Below are positions 44,160 to 52,546 of a stretch of 64,000 nucleotides of DNA, one piece after another. The stretch is from Collinsella aerofaciens (GTDB taxonomy: Bacteria; Actinomycetota; Coriobacteriia; Coriobacteriales; Coriobacteriaceae). Positions within the stretch are counted from its first letter, which is position 1. Each line of letters opens with the position of its first letter. A program made the position numbers and the translations under genes. A model generated the notes under the pieces. The model saw only the letters and a program-made list of their open reading frames with translations. It had not been told where the DNA came from and did not search any database. Location: the NCBI RefSeq assembly GCF_028206995.1, contig NZ_JAQLFL010000007.1, forward strand, positions 69,980-133,979, written 5' to 3'.

Positions 44160-45728
44160 TTAGCTGGTGTGGCGCCAGCGAGGGTCGGTGAGCGTACGCG
44201 CCACACCCAGTCCAACGGGCAGAAACGCTACGATGAGCACTGCGCGCACAAACCAGCCGAGCATATTGACCGTGTCGAAGGTGCACATGTAATACATCGA
44301 GCGATACAGATACAAGCCCGGCACCATAATGACAATCGAAGGCACCGTGAGGGCGATGCGCGGGTAGGTGAGCTTGACTTCAGCCAAGCTTGCGAGCAGC
44401 CCCGATACCAGCGCGCCGATAAACGCTGCTGCCTCGGGAGGCATTCCCGTGCTGAGGCCCAGGAAGGGAATCATCGTCGGCGCATCGACAAGGGTCAGAC
44501 GCAGGGTATTGGACACGGCGCCGATCAACCCAGCTGCCGCGGCCATCTTTACCGGGCTGTTGAACATCACCGAGAAGCCGAATACGCCAACGAAGCTCAT
44601 CACCACGCGCAGGAGCGTAAGGGCAAGCGGCGAAAGGCCCAGTGGGGCAAAGTCGTCCGGCGCCAGGCCAACACACTCGGCAACCATCCAACCTACGAGG
44701 GTCGCCATCACAATAATCGATACGGCATATGAAAGGCGCTCGATACCGCTTCGCATGTCGAGCTTAGCGATGTCGAGGCCTGCCGTAATGAGTGGAAAGC
44801 CGGGAATCACAAAGAGCATGGCGCCGATATAGCCTTCTTGGTGCGACATTGCCCCCGGTATGACCTGGCCAAGGCCGAGCAATGCCAGCAGATACGAAAC
44901 GCAAGCGAGCGCAACGCCGGTCGTCAGCGCGCTGAACTGACCAAGGCCTTGCTTGAGAATATGGGAGCGGGCAAAGTTGCCGACACCCGCGCCCACGAAC
45001 GCGCAGGCCATCTCGATAGGGCCGCCGCCGAGCAAAAAAACGAAGGCGCCACAGGCGCAGGCCGCCGCAAGGCCCTGTTGCCAAGGCGCGTAATCAGGTT
45101 TTGAACTCTCAACGGTCTTGAGCATCTCGTGATACTCGTGCACCGTGAAGCGACGACCATAGGTCTCGATTTCCTTGAGGAAACTCTCCATCATCCAAAT
45201 GCGATGGGTATTGACGCCCGTTGTGGGCAAGCTGACAACCTCGTTAAAGCAGTGGCCATCTTCGATGCAGGTGCACTCAAACGACAGAAGACTCAGGTCG
45301 ACGTGAATCGTGACGCCCAGTACGGCAGCAACACGATTCATGGTATCGCGCACGCGCCAGGCACCCGTTCCGCTTGCCAGCATAAGCATGCCGGTGCGGC
45401 AGATGATGGATGATTTATCGGTGAGCGGCGCATCGACGGCAAGTTCATCGCCTGCCGTCACGATCTGGTGCCAGTCAGTTTTCATATGGAGCGCGCCGGC
45501 ACGGACACCGTGGTGCATGGGGGCTCTCGAAAGCAGCGAGTCAAGGCGCGAAGGCTGTGAGGGCTCCGCCGATTCGCCCTCGTCCTCGTCGGGCTCTTCA
45601 TCGACCAGATCAAAGGAATCAAGCGGCGCTGGCTCGCGACGATCGATTAGCTCCTCATCCTCATCATCAAAGTAATTGAACTGATCGAGCATGTCCTCTT
45701 CGATTGCACGCTCGCTCACATCGTCCAT
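44160..45728 (-). CDS. ThrE-type threonine/serine exporter family protein
   Basis: The protein has 522 residues. An acidic N-terminal stretch (residues 12-60, EDEELIDRREPAPLDSFDLV) precedes an amphipathic ThrE N-domain (RTGMLMLASGTGAWRVRDTM). Ten hydrophobic segments follow (AAACACGAFVFLLGGGPIEM ... ALTVPSIVIMVPGLYLYRSM). The combined DUF1212 + ThrE_2 length agrees with Corynebacterium ThrE-like exporters that expel threonine and serine. The ATG at 45728 follows GGAAGGGAG. The long acidic tail is not part of the usual family and may be regulatory. Monocistronic. Confidence 0.85.
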   Translation of the reverse strand: MDDVSERAIEEDMLDQFNYFDDEDEELIDRREPAPLDSFDLVDEEPDEDEGESAEPSQPSRLDSLLSRAPMHHGVRAGALHMKTDWHQIVTAGDELAVDAPLTDKSSIICRTGMLMLASGTGAWRVRDTMNRVAAVLGVTIHVDLSLLSFECTCIEDGHCFNEVVSLPTTGVNTHRIWMMESFLKEIETYGRRFTVHEYHEMLKTVESSKPDYAPWQQGLAAACACGAFVFLLGGGPIEMACAFVGAGVGNFARSHILKQGLGQFSALTTGVALACVSYLLALLGLGQVIPGAMSHQEGYIGAMLFVIPGFPLITAGLDIAKLDMRSGIERLSYAVSIIVMATLVGWMVAECVGLAPDDFAPLGLSPLALTLLRVVMSFVGVFGFSVMFNSPVKMAAAAGLIGAVSNTLRLTLVDAPTMIPFLGLSTGMPPEAAAFIGALVSGLLASLAEVKLTYPRIALTVPSIVIMVPGLYLYRSMYYMCTFDTVNMLGWFVRAVLIVAFLPVGLGVARTLTDPRWRHTS

Positions 45729-45834
45729 ACAGGGGCTCCCTTCCTACCGACTAACCCCCATCCTAGGCAGCAACGGCTAAAGGAAACATAAAAGAGACGA
45801 CTGTCATGCGAGCCATGTGCTCAATAGCCGTTGG

Positions 45835-45892
45835 GTAGTCATTGGGGACGTTCTTAAATGACCAGTCAAACAAGAACGTCCCCAATGGCTAC
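45835..45892. repeat. Long GGGGAC hairpin between thrE and lysS, copy B6
   Basis: 21-nt arms starting GTAGTCATTGGGGACGTTC and ending GAACGTCCCCAATGGCTAC with one mismatch, 16-nt loop. Shares the GGGGAC core with the B1-B5 elements but is not at a stop codon. The rest of the 342-bp gap holds the C2 hairpin and a stem next to the lysS stop. Confidence 0.65.
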
Positions 45893-45956
45893 TCCGGCAA
45901 CGCCGATGTTTTGGCAACGCCAGCGAGCGACGTCCAGGGCGAACAAGTTGACATGA

Positions 45957-45996
45957 AAAAGGCAAGGCATAGACCTTCTGGTCATGCCTTGCCTTT
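45957..45996 (-). terminator. Hairpin with GGCATGACC core 3' of lysS, copy C2
   Basis: Stem AAAAGGCAAGGCAT / ATGCCTTGCCTTTT around GACCAGAAGGTCT, with a T5 run on the minus strand. Core shared with 26502-26526 after cysS. Likely terminator of lysS. Confidence 0.75.
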
Positions 45997-46038
45997 TGAA
46001 TGACAAATTGTCGCTCTGGGCGGCGCGCAGCGTCGAGC

Positions 46039-46068
46039 GGTTACGGCGTTTGGTAAAACGCCGTAACC
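46039..46068 (-). other. Stem-loop directly after the lysS stop
   Basis: GGTTACGGCGTTT / AAACGCCGTAACC with a 4-nt loop, 2 nt past the stop codon; no T-run, so possibly a 3'-end stabilising structure. Confidence 0.55.
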
Positions 46069-46070
46069 CC

Positions 46071-48035
46071 CTAGTACATCTTTGCGCCGGCGGGGATGGA
46101 AGCGTCGAGCTGGATCAGGTTGAGACGCTCCTCGCCCTCCTCCTCGTGGATGGCACTGATGAGCATACCGCAGCTGGGGATGCCCATCATCTTGCGCGGA
46201 GGCAGGTTGGTGATGGCGAGCAGAGTCTTGCCGACCAGGTCCTCGGGCTCGTAGTACTCGTGAATGCCGGAGAGAATGGTACGGTCGGTGCCGGTGCCGT
46301 CGTCGAGCGTAAAGTTCAGCAGCTTCTTGGACTTCTTGACGGCCTCGCATGCCTTGACCTTCACGGCGCGGCAGTCGCTCTTGGAGAAGGTATCAAAGTC
46401 GACGAACTCCTCGAACAGCGGCTCAACGGCGATCTTGGAGTAATCGAGCGTGGGCTTAAGCGACGTAACGAACGGGCTCGCGGCGTTGCCGGCCTCGGCA
46501 GCCTTGGCGGCAGCGGCACCGGACTGGAAACCCTTCTCGGGCTTCATGTGCGGGAACAGCAGCACGTCGCGGATAGAAGCCTGGTTGGTGAGCAGCATGA
46601 CCACGCGGTCGATGCCGATGCCGATGCCGCCCGCAGGAGGCATACCGTACTCGAGGGCGCGCACGTAGTCCTCGTCGTACTCCATGGCCTCGTCGTCACC
46701 GCCGGCCTTCTCGGCCATCTGAGCGGCAAAGCGCTCGGCCTGGTCGACCGGGTCGTTGAGCTCGGAGAACGCGTTGGCGTACTCGTGACCGGCAATAACC
46801 AGCTCAAAGCGGTGCGTCAGGCGCGGGTCGTCCTCAAAGCGCTTGGCAAGCGGGCTGACCTCGATGGGGTAATCGCACACGAACGTGGGGTTGACGATGG
46901 TGTCCTCGCCCAGCTCATCGTAAATCTCGGCGATGATCTTGCCGGCAGTCCACTCGGGCTTGATCTCCAGGCCCTTCTCGCGCGCGGCGGCAGCAAGCTC
47001 CTCGACCGGCGTGTCGATGGTGACCTGCTTGCCGAGCACGTCGGAGACGATGTCGGTCATGGGACGGCTGGCCCACTCACCAGAAAGGTCGATGGTCTGG
47101 CCCTGGTACTCGATGACCTCGGGGTTGCCGATGGCCTTGTTGGCAGCCTTGATGACACCCTGGGCGAGTGCCTTCATGCCCTCGAGGTCGGAGAAGGCAC
47201 GGTAGGCCTCCATCGTGGTGAACTCGGGGTTGTGGGTAAGGTCCATGCCCTCGTTACGGAAGATGCGGCCGATCTCGAACACGCGCTCAAAACCACCGAC
47301 AATGCAGCGCTTGAGGTGCAGCTCGGTGGCAATACGCAGGTAGCACTCCTGATCGAGCGCGTTGAAGTGGGTAATGAACGGCTTGGCAGTAGCGCCGCCC
47401 TGGATGGTCTGCAGGATGGGGGTCTCGACCTCCATGTAGCCGTCGGACTCCATAAAGCGACGGAAGGTGGAGAGAATCTGCGAACGCTTACGGAAGGTCT
47501 CGCGAACGTCGTCGTTGGCGATCAGGTCGACATAGCGCTGGCGATAGCGGGTCTCCTTGTCGGAAAGACCGTGGAACTTCTCGGGCAGCGGACGAACGGC
47601 CTTGGCAAGCAGGGTCGCGCTCTTAGGAGCAACGGAAAGCTGGCCGCGCTGGGTGCGCACGACCACGCCGGTCACGCCCAGGATGTCGCCCAGGTCGAGG
47701 GCCTTGAGCGTATTCCAGGCAGCCTCGTCCATGTCGTTGATGCGGCAGAACAGTTGAATCTCGGCAGTCGCATCGCGCACGACGATGAACATGATCTTGC
47801 CCTGACCGCGCTTGGCGACCACACGGCCGGCGATCTTCACGACATCCTCGGTGTCCTCACCATCGGCAAGATCGGCGTACTTAGTCTCGATATCGGCGAC
47901 GTAGTCCTCAAGCTCAGAGTGCTCGGGATAGGGGTTCTGGCCCGCCTCGAACAGGGCGGCGCGCTTGGCCAGGCGGGTGGCGCGCTCGTCGTTGAGCGTC
48001 GATGCCTGATCGGCGGCGTTCTGGTTCTCTGCCAT
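46071..48035 (-). CDS. lysS: Lysyl-tRNA synthetase (class II) with C-terminal tRNA-binding domain
   Basis: The protein has 654 residues, about 150 longer than typical bacterial LysRS. Residues about 55-160 form the OB-fold anticodon domain (VKIAGRVVAKRGQGKIMFIV). The catalytic core has motif 2 (FRNEGMDLTHNPEFTTMEAY) and motif 3 (GIGIGIDRVVMLLTNQASIR, then DVLLFPHMK). Residues about 540-654 are an EMAPII/Trbp111-like tRNA-binding OB fold (VKVKACEAVKKSKKLLNFTL ... NLPPRKMMGIPSCGMLISAI). Such domains raise tRNA affinity and are known from MetRS and PheRS. The fusion to class II LysRS is less usual. Greater attention should be given to whether it binds non-cognate tRNA. It follows greA with a hairpin between. 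Confidence 0.93.
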   Translation of the reverse strand: MAENQNAADQASTLNDERATRLAKRAALFEAGQNPYPEHSELEDYVADIETKYADLADGEDTEDVVKIAGRVVAKRGQGKIMFIVVRDATAEIQLFCRINDMDEAAWNTLKALDLGDILGVTGVVVRTQRGQLSVAPKSATLLAKAVRPLPEKFHGLSDKETRYRQRYVDLIANDDVRETFRKRSQILSTFRRFMESDGYMEVETPILQTIQGGATAKPFITHFNALDQECYLRIATELHLKRCIVGGFERVFEIGRIFRNEGMDLTHNPEFTTMEAYRAFSDLEGMKALAQGVIKAANKAIGNPEVIEYQGQTIDLSGEWASRPMTDIVSDVLGKQVTIDTPVEELAAAAREKGLEIKPEWTAGKIIAEIYDELGEDTIVNPTFVCDYPIEVSPLAKRFEDDPRLTHRFELVIAGHEYANAFSELNDPVDQAERFAAQMAEKAGGDDEAMEYDEDYVRALEYGMPPAGGIGIGIDRVVMLLTNQASIRDVLLFPHMKPEKGFQSGAAAAKAAEAGNAASPFVTSLKPTLDYSKIAVEPLFEEFVDFDTFSKSDCRAVKVKACEAVKKSKKLLNFTLDDGTGTDRTILSGIHEYYEPEDLVGKTLLAITNLPPRKMMGIPSCGMLISAIHEEEGEERLNLIQLDASIPAGAKMY

Positions 48036-48057
48036 AAGTTAGCTCCTCAAACTAAAA

Positions 48058-48086
48058 CGCTCCCCAGGATTCGGTCCCAGGGAGCG
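48058..48086 (-). terminator. Terminator/attenuator between greA and lysS
   Basis: Stem CGCTCCC / GGGAGCG with the tail TTTTAGTTT on the minus strand, 23 nt before the lysS start and 29 nt after the greA stop. Confidence 0.7.
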
Positions 48087-48114
48087 AAAACATACCTTTA
48101 CGCGGGACCGTGGT

Positions 48115-48585
48115 CTAGCGTGCGATCTTGGCGATGGTGTAGACGCGAGTCTTGCCGGAAGGCGTAACGACCTCGACGGAGTCGCCCTCGCCGTGACCGA
48201 TGATGGCGTGACCGACCGGAGACTCGTTGGAAATCTTGTGCTCGAGCGAGTTGGTCTCGGTGGTACCAACGAGCGTGACTTCCATGACCTCGCCGTTGGG
48301 ATCAATCAGCGAAACGGTGGAACCGATGGAGACGGTCAGATCGCCCGTAGTGGCAGCAACCTGAGCGTTGGCAAGAATGGCCTGGATCTCGGCGATACGA
48401 GCAGCATTCTGGGCCTGCTTGTCCTTGGCGGCATCGTACTCGGAGTTCTCCGAAAGGTCGCCGAACGCGCGGGCTTCCTTGATGTCCTCGACGATCTCCT
48501 TGGCGTAATCGCCCTCACGCCAGGCGAGCTCCTCGACGAGCTTCTGGCGGCCCTCAGCGGTCAGTACGATCTGGCTTGCGTCCAT
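48115..48585 (-). CDS. greA: Transcription elongation factor GreA
   Basis: The protein has 156 residues. N-terminal coiled coil (GRQKLVEELAWREGDYAKEI ... ARAFGDLSENSEYDAAKDKQ) with the conserved acidic tip D/E pair (DLSENSEY), then the C-terminal FKBP-like domain (ISNESPVGHAIIGHGEGDSV). It rescues backtracked RNA polymerase. Start at 48585 after GGGGAG (8-nt spacing). Confidence 0.96.
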   Translation of the reverse strand: MDASQIVLTAEGRQKLVEELAWREGDYAKEIVEDIKEARAFGDLSENSEYDAAKDKQAQNAARIAEIQAILANAQVAATTGDLTVSIGSTVSLIDPNGEVMEVTLVGTTETNSLEHKISNESPVGHAIIGHGEGDSVEVVTPSGKTRVYTIAKIAR

Positions 48586-48638
48586 ACGGATATCTCCCCA
48601 ACTCTGATCAAACAATCAACTGTCAACAAAACGAAAAA

Positions 48639-48666
48639 GACCGGCTAGCCTGCGGGCAAGCCGGTC
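48639..48666 (-). terminator. Terminator of tatA
   Basis: Stem GACCGGCTT / AGCCGGTC with the tail TTTTTCG on the minus strand, 26 nt past the tatA stop. Confidence 0.85.
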
Positions 48667-48691
48667 AGGTGCTCACCCCAAAGGGATGGGA

Positions 48692-48967
48692 CTACTCTGC
48701 GTCCGCGTCGCTGTCCTCTGCCTGCTTCTTCTTGGCAGCAGCGAGCTTGGCCTCGAGCTCAGCGATCTCCTTGTCCTCCTCGGACTGCTCGACCACGACC
48801 TCCTCGGCCTGCTTGGTCTCGGCCTTATCGTCGCCCTCCATACCCTCACGGATATTCTTGACGGTAGAGCCGAGGGACTTGCCGAGCTTCGGCAGGTTCT
48901 TGGGCCCGAAGATAATCAGGACAACGACGAGAATAATGATGAGCTCAGGAGCCCTCAGTCCAAACAT
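48692..48967 (-). CDS. tatA: Sec-independent translocase protein TatA
   Basis: The protein has 91 residues. One N-terminal membrane helix (ELIIILVVVLIIFGPKNLPK) with the hinge FGPKNLPKLGK, then an amphipathic helix (LGSTVKNIREGM) and a long acidic/Lys coiled tail (DKEIAELEAKLAAAKKKQAE). This is the TatA/E signature. It forms the pore part of the twin-arginine exporter; tatC is not in the window. Start at 48967 with TGGAGG 6 nt upstream; an open frame extends into tRNA-Pro but is not coding. Confidence 0.92.
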   Translation of the reverse strand: MFGLRAPELIIILVVVLIIFGPKNLPKLGKSLGSTVKNIREGMEGDDKAETKQAEEVVVEQSEEDKEIAELEAKLAAAKKKQAEDSDADAE

Positions 48968-49047
48968 GTAGACCTCCACAATACAGCGAGACAAGCTCGA
49001 ATGAGTATACCGCGGGTATCGCGGTATCACAACACTAACTAAAAAAA

Positions 49048-49068
49048 GGGACCGCAAGAAGCGGTCCC
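49048..49068 (-). terminator. Terminator of tRNA-Pro
   Basis: Stem GGGACCGC / GCGGTCCC with a T7 run on the minus strand. Confidence 0.9.
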
Positions 49069-49079
49069 TCCTCATGCTC

Positions 49080-49156
49080 TGGTCGGGTTGACTGGATTTG
49101 AACCAGCGACCCCTGCGTCCCGAACGCAGTGCTCTACCAAACTGAGCCACAACCCG
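49080..49156 (-). tRNA. tRNA-Pro (CGG)
   Basis: 77 nt; acceptor CGGGTTG / CAACCCG, encoded CCA, anticodon loop TTCGGGA. Promoter-like TACTAT lies just upstream. Confidence 0.95.
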
Positions 49157-49205
49157 TTAGCTCGACTATAGTAACAAAGATTTTCGCCGCGTGCTAGAGA
49201 AATTT

Positions 49206-50102
49206 TTATTTCTTTGGCGCGTCGATTTGAACCGTGTTGGGAATAAGCTCAGTCGCGCAGGCCCACCAGCCATTTTGCTGGGCAGCATCGGCAAGCCTTT
49301 CGACCGTGGCAGCGGTGTCGCAAATGGCAAACGAGCAGGCACCCGATCCGCACACATCTACAGCAACGGTTCCGTCCTGTTTACGCAGCCAGTCGAGGAC
49401 CGTTTGAATCTGCGACTCCATCTGTGCGGAAATGACACCCAGATTATTATGGATGAGTGCATATGCCGTCTCGGCATCACCAGCACGCAAGGCAGAAGCT
49501 ATCGCGCCGGGCTTGTCCGCAGGCACCGGGGCCTCGTCAAAACGTCGATAGGCTTCAATTGTCGAAACGCTTGCCTCGCGCGGCTTGACCAGCACGACGG
49601 GCGTCGCGGGCAGCGCGGGGTACTCAGTTGCCAGCACGTCTCCCCCACCTACGTAGAACGCAGGACTCGCGTGCAAAAAGAACGGGACGTCAGCACCAAT
49701 GCCCCGCGCAATATCGTCGAGCGCTGGGTCGGTGCGATCAATGCCCCAGAGCTCTGCCAAGGCGACAATGACCGCGGCCGCATCCGTCGAGGGGCCGCCC
49801 AAGCCGGCGCACAATGGAATGCGCTTCTCAATCGTCACGCAGATGTTTGCCTCGCGACCATAATGCTCGGCCATAGCAACCGCAGCCCGATGCGCCGTAT
49901 TCTTTTGCATGGGAAAATCTGATGCTGGAACCGTCTGGACGGTCAGCGCCTGCGACGGCGTGACCGTCACGGTATCGGAAAGACCGACGGCCGCCATCAG
50001 GGAATCGACCCTGTGGTAGCCGCGGTCATCGCGCTCGGTATGAACCCCCAGGTAGAGGTTAATCTTTGCCGGCGCGGAAAGGGTCAGGGACCGATCGGTC
50101 AC
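49206..50102 (-). CDS. ispE: 4-diphosphocytidyl-2-C-methyl-D-erythritol kinase
   Basis: The protein has 298 residues. GHMP kinase motifs: SAPAKINLYLGV at the N-terminus, IPLCAGLGGPSTDAAAVIVA (ATP loop) and VDVCGSGACSFAI near the end. It phosphorylates CDP-ME in the MEP pathway, complementing ispD and ispF in this window. GTG start at 50102, 2 nt after the veg stop, with GAGGAG 8 nt upstream. Confidence 0.95.
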   Translation of the reverse strand: MTDRSLTLSAPAKINLYLGVHTERDDRGYHRVDSLMAAVGLSDTVTVTPSQALTVQTVPASDFPMQKNTAHRAAVAMAEHYGREANICVTIEKRIPLCAGLGGPSTDAAAVIVALAELWGIDRTDPALDDIARGIGADVPFFLHASPAFYVGGGDVLATEYPALPATPVVLVKPREASVSTIEAYRRFDEAPVPADKPGAIASALRAGDAETAYALIHNNLGVISAQMESQIQTVLDWLRKQDGTVAVDVCGSGACSFAICDTAATVERLADAAQQNGWWACATELIPNTVQIDAPKK

Positions 50103-50104
50103 CG

Positions 50105-50401
50105 TTAATGCTCCTCGAGCTGATTGCCGAGCGGGGTAAAGATATGCTCGCCGCTCTCGGGGTCGAACAGCTCGACCTGACCGGTGAGGACATCGATATA
50201 CTGGTAGGACTGACGCGACTTGCGGCCGCGACGCTCGTCAACCTCGACGATAAAGACGGCGGGGTGCACGCTCTTGATGGTGCCCATGCGCTCGACGACG
50301 CGGGTGCGGCCCATGTTGGCCTTCACCTTAACGCGATCGCCCACCATATCGGTCAGCTTCTCGTGGATGTCGTCGACGTGATTGACTTCCATCTCTTCCA
50401 T
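50105..50401 (-). CDS. veg: Veg-family protein
   Basis: The protein has 98 residues. DIHEKLTDMVGDRVKVKANM, then GRTRVVERMGTIKSVHPAVFIVEV and RQSYQYIDVLTGQVELF agree with Veg/DUF1021, a small SH3-like protein found upstream of ispE in Gram-positives. In Bacillus, Veg stimulates biofilm formation; a role in this organism is not shown. Start at 50401 with GGAGG 8 nt upstream. Confidence 0.88.
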   Translation of the reverse strand: MEEMEVNHVDDIHEKLTDMVGDRVKVKANMGRTRVVERMGTIKSVHPAVFIVEVDERRGRKSRQSYQYIDVLTGQVELFDPESGEHIFTPLGNQLEEH

Positions 50402-50468
50402 GAACAGGGCCTCCAGAAGGTGCAATTCAAAAAGGGGATAATACCCCTAAGATAGACAAAACTCTAAT

Positions 50469-50498
50469 ACTATAGCACCCTGCTGCCGTCATACGCAA
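50469..50498 (-). promoter_or_regulatory. Promoter of veg-ispE
   Basis: On the minus strand TTGCGT, 18-nt spacer, TATAGT. A small AGGGG/CCCCT hairpin follows in the leader. Confidence 0.5.
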
Positions 50499-50531
50499 GT
50501 AGCTTAAAAAGCCCGGTCCCAAATTGACTAC

Positions 50532-50978
50532 TTACAGACTATCGGTGTCCAAGACGATGGTGAACGGACCGTCGTTGACAAGATCGACTTTCATATCGGC
50601 GCCGAAGATGCCATGTGCTACTTGCTCGACGTCCTCGCGCACAAGCGTCAAGAAGTACTCGTAGAGCTCGTTGGCGACATCGGGGGCGCCGGCATCCGTA
50701 AACGACGGACGGCGGCCGTGGCGGCAGTCGGCAAACAGCGTGAACTGCGACACCACGAGCACCTCGCCGTCGACATCGGCAAGTGCCAGGTTGGTCTTGC
50801 CGTTCTCGTCCTCGTTGATACGCAGCCCGCGGAGCTTGCCCCACAGCTTGTCGGCCTCGGCACGCGTATCGCCATGGCCCACACCCAGCAGCACCAGGTA
50901 GCCGCGTCCAATGCGGCCCACGCACTCGCCGTCGACCGTCACGCCGGCGTTGAGCACGCGCTGCACCACCGCACGCAC
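50532..50978 (-). CDS. dtd: D-aminoacyl-tRNA deacylase
   Basis: The protein has 148 residues. [18 protein letters not shown], the catalytic [17 protein letters not shown], and the C-terminal [15 protein letters not shown] (the GP motif of Dtd) are present. It frees tRNAs mischarged with D-amino acids or glycine. GTG start 3 nt after the rdgB stop. Last gene of the murE-HAD-murI-rph-rdgB-dtd cluster. Confidence 0.93.
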   Translation of the reverse strand: MRAVVQRVLNAGVTVDGECVGRIGRGYLVLLGVGHGDTRAEADKLWGKLRGLRINEDENGKTNLALADVDGEVLVVSQFTLFADCRHGRRPSFTDAGAPDVANELYEYFLTLVREDVEQVAHGIFGADMKVDLVNDGPFTIVLDTDSL

Positions 50979-50981
50979 GGT

Positions 50982-51623
50982 CTACTCCTCGCCCGTCAGC
51001 TTGGCGGACAGATGCTCGAGCGCGTGGAAACGATGGCTGATAGCGTTCTTCTCGTCCGCCGTCAGCTCGGCCATGGTCTTGCCCGGCGTGTCGACCGGCA
51101 GGAACAGCGGGTCGTAGCCAAAACCATGGTCGCCGCGGCCCTCGTGCGCGATAACGCCCTCGCAGGCGCCCTCGCCATAGGTAACCAGACCATCCGTGTC
51201 GATGAGCGCAACGACGCTCATAAAGCGCGCGGTGCGATCCTCGTCCGCCACGCCTTCCAGGTTAACGAGCAGCTTTGCATTGTTGGCGGCATCGTCGCCG
51301 TGCACGCCCGCATAGCGCGCACTATACACACCGGGCTCGCCGTCCAGCGCGTCGACGACCAGGCCGGAATCGTCGGCGATGGCCATAAGCCCCGTCTCCT
51401 CAACCGCAGCCTGCGCCTTGATGATGGCGTTCTCCAAAAACGTCGTGCCGTTTTCCTCGGGGTCCTCAAAATCGCCCAGCTGGCCGAGCGCCACAAAGCG
51501 CACCTCGGGCATGACCTTGCCCAAAATGGCCTCGATCTCGGTGAGCTTATGGGCGTTGCCCGTTGCCACGACGATGGTCGCCGCCGGGTCGAGAGTGTCA
51601 ATGTCGATCTTCTCAAGTGCCAT
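50982..51623 (-). CDS. rdgB: XTP/dITP diphosphatase (non-canonical purine NTP)
   Basis: The protein has 213 residues. IVVATGNAHKLTEIEAIL, TFLENAIIKAQAAVEETG, the catalytic ADDSGLVVDALDGEPGVYSA, then RYAG, and GFGYDPLFLPVDTPGKTMAE are canonical. It hydrolyses deaminated purine nucleotides. It lies between rph and dtd. Confidence 0.94.
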   Translation of the reverse strand: MALEKIDIDTLDPAATIVVATGNAHKLTEIEAILGKVMPEVRFVALGQLGDFEDPEENGTTFLENAIIKAQAAVEETGLMAIADDSGLVVDALDGEPGVYSARYAGVHGDDAANNAKLLVNLEGVADEDRTARFMSVVALIDTDGLVTYGEGACEGVIAHEGRGDHGFGYDPLFLPVDTPGKTMAELTADEKNAISHRFHALEHLSAKLTGEE

Positions 51624-51728
51624 GAGTGGCCTCCTTGTCTCTATAGCAATGCCGCGCCGAGGGCGACGAGGGCCTCTGCCTCTCCCCTCTCAATCAACGG
51701 CAGTCTTGTGTCTAGACGTCTCCGCAGA

Positions 51729-51768
51729 TAAAACCTACCAAAATAAACCCGTCCCTTTTGGCAGGTTA
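51729..51768 (-). terminator. Stop-codon-linked GGGAC hairpin, copy B2 (after rph)
   Basis: Includes the rph stop codon. On the minus strand CCTGCCAAAAGGGACGGG, then TTTATTTTGGTAGGTTTTAT, which differs from the element at 12041-12083 by only two or three bases. Likely terminator. Confidence 0.75.
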
Positions 51769-52491
51769 GGCGATGGCTTGGCGCTGAAGCTCGATGAGCT
51801 CGGCGATACCCTTGTCGCCCAGGTCGAGCAGGGCGTTGAGGCGTTTGCGGTCAAAGGGCGCCTGCTCGCCGGTGCCCTGGAGCTCGATCATCTCGCCGGT
51901 GTCGGTGGCGACGAGGTTCATGTCGACCTCGGCATGGCTGTCCTCCGAATAATCGAGGTCAAGCAGCGTATTGCCGTCGACAACGCCCATGGAGATGGCA
52001 GCCACCTGGCCGATAAGCGGGATGCGTTCGATCTTGCCCGCCTCGACCCACATGGCGAGGGCGTCGTGCAGCGCCACCCAGGCGCCGGTGATGCTCGCTG
52101 TACGCGTGCCGCCATCGGCCTGAATCACATCGCAGTCGACGGTGACGGTGTACTCGCCGAGCGCCTTCATGTTGACGACGGTACGCAGGCTGCGGCCAAT
52201 GAGGCGCTCGATCTCCATGGAGCGACCCTTGCGGTTGGCGTGTTCGCGCTTGCAGCGCTTGCCGGTCGACGCCGGCAGCATGGCGTATTCCGCGGTCACC
52301 CAGCCGGCCTTAGCTCCCTTTCGCCAGCCCGGCACGCCCTCCTCGATAGTGGCGGCGCACAGCACGCGCGTGTCACCGAACTCGGCCAAACACGAGCCGT
52401 GGGCGTGCTTCATGACGCCGCGAGTCAGTTTGATGGGGCGCAGCTCATCGGCGGCGCGGCCGTTGGCGCGGTTGACCTGCATATACTCCAT
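51766..52491 (-). CDS. rph: Ribonuclease PH
   Basis: The protein has 241 residues. Phosphate-site motif HAHGSCLAEFGDTRVLCAAT, HANRKGRSMEIERLIGRSLR, DVIQADGGTRTASITGAWVA and DLDYSEDSHAEVDMNLV are standard. It trims tRNA 3' ends using phosphate. The start has AAAGGA 7 nt upstream. Cluster with murI and rdgB is common in Gram-positives. Confidence 0.95.
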   Translation of the reverse strand: MEYMQVNRANGRAADELRPIKLTRGVMKHAHGSCLAEFGDTRVLCAATIEEGVPGWRKGAKAGWVTAEYAMLPASTGKRCKREHANRKGRSMEIERLIGRSLRTVVNMKALGEYTVTVDCDVIQADGGTRTASITGAWVALHDALAMWVEAGKIERIPLIGQVAAISMGVVDGNTLLDLDYSEDSHAEVDMNLVATDTGEMIELQGTGEQAPFDRKRLNALLDLGDKGIAELIELQRQAIA

Positions 52492-52546
52492 GGAAAAATC
52501 CTTTCGGCAAAAGGTGAACGTGAGCCTTTGGTCGGCGACCCTATAT

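Noticed and set aside
45984..48167. A 727-codon open frame on the plus strand
   Set aside because: Antisense to lysS, which has complete class II motifs.
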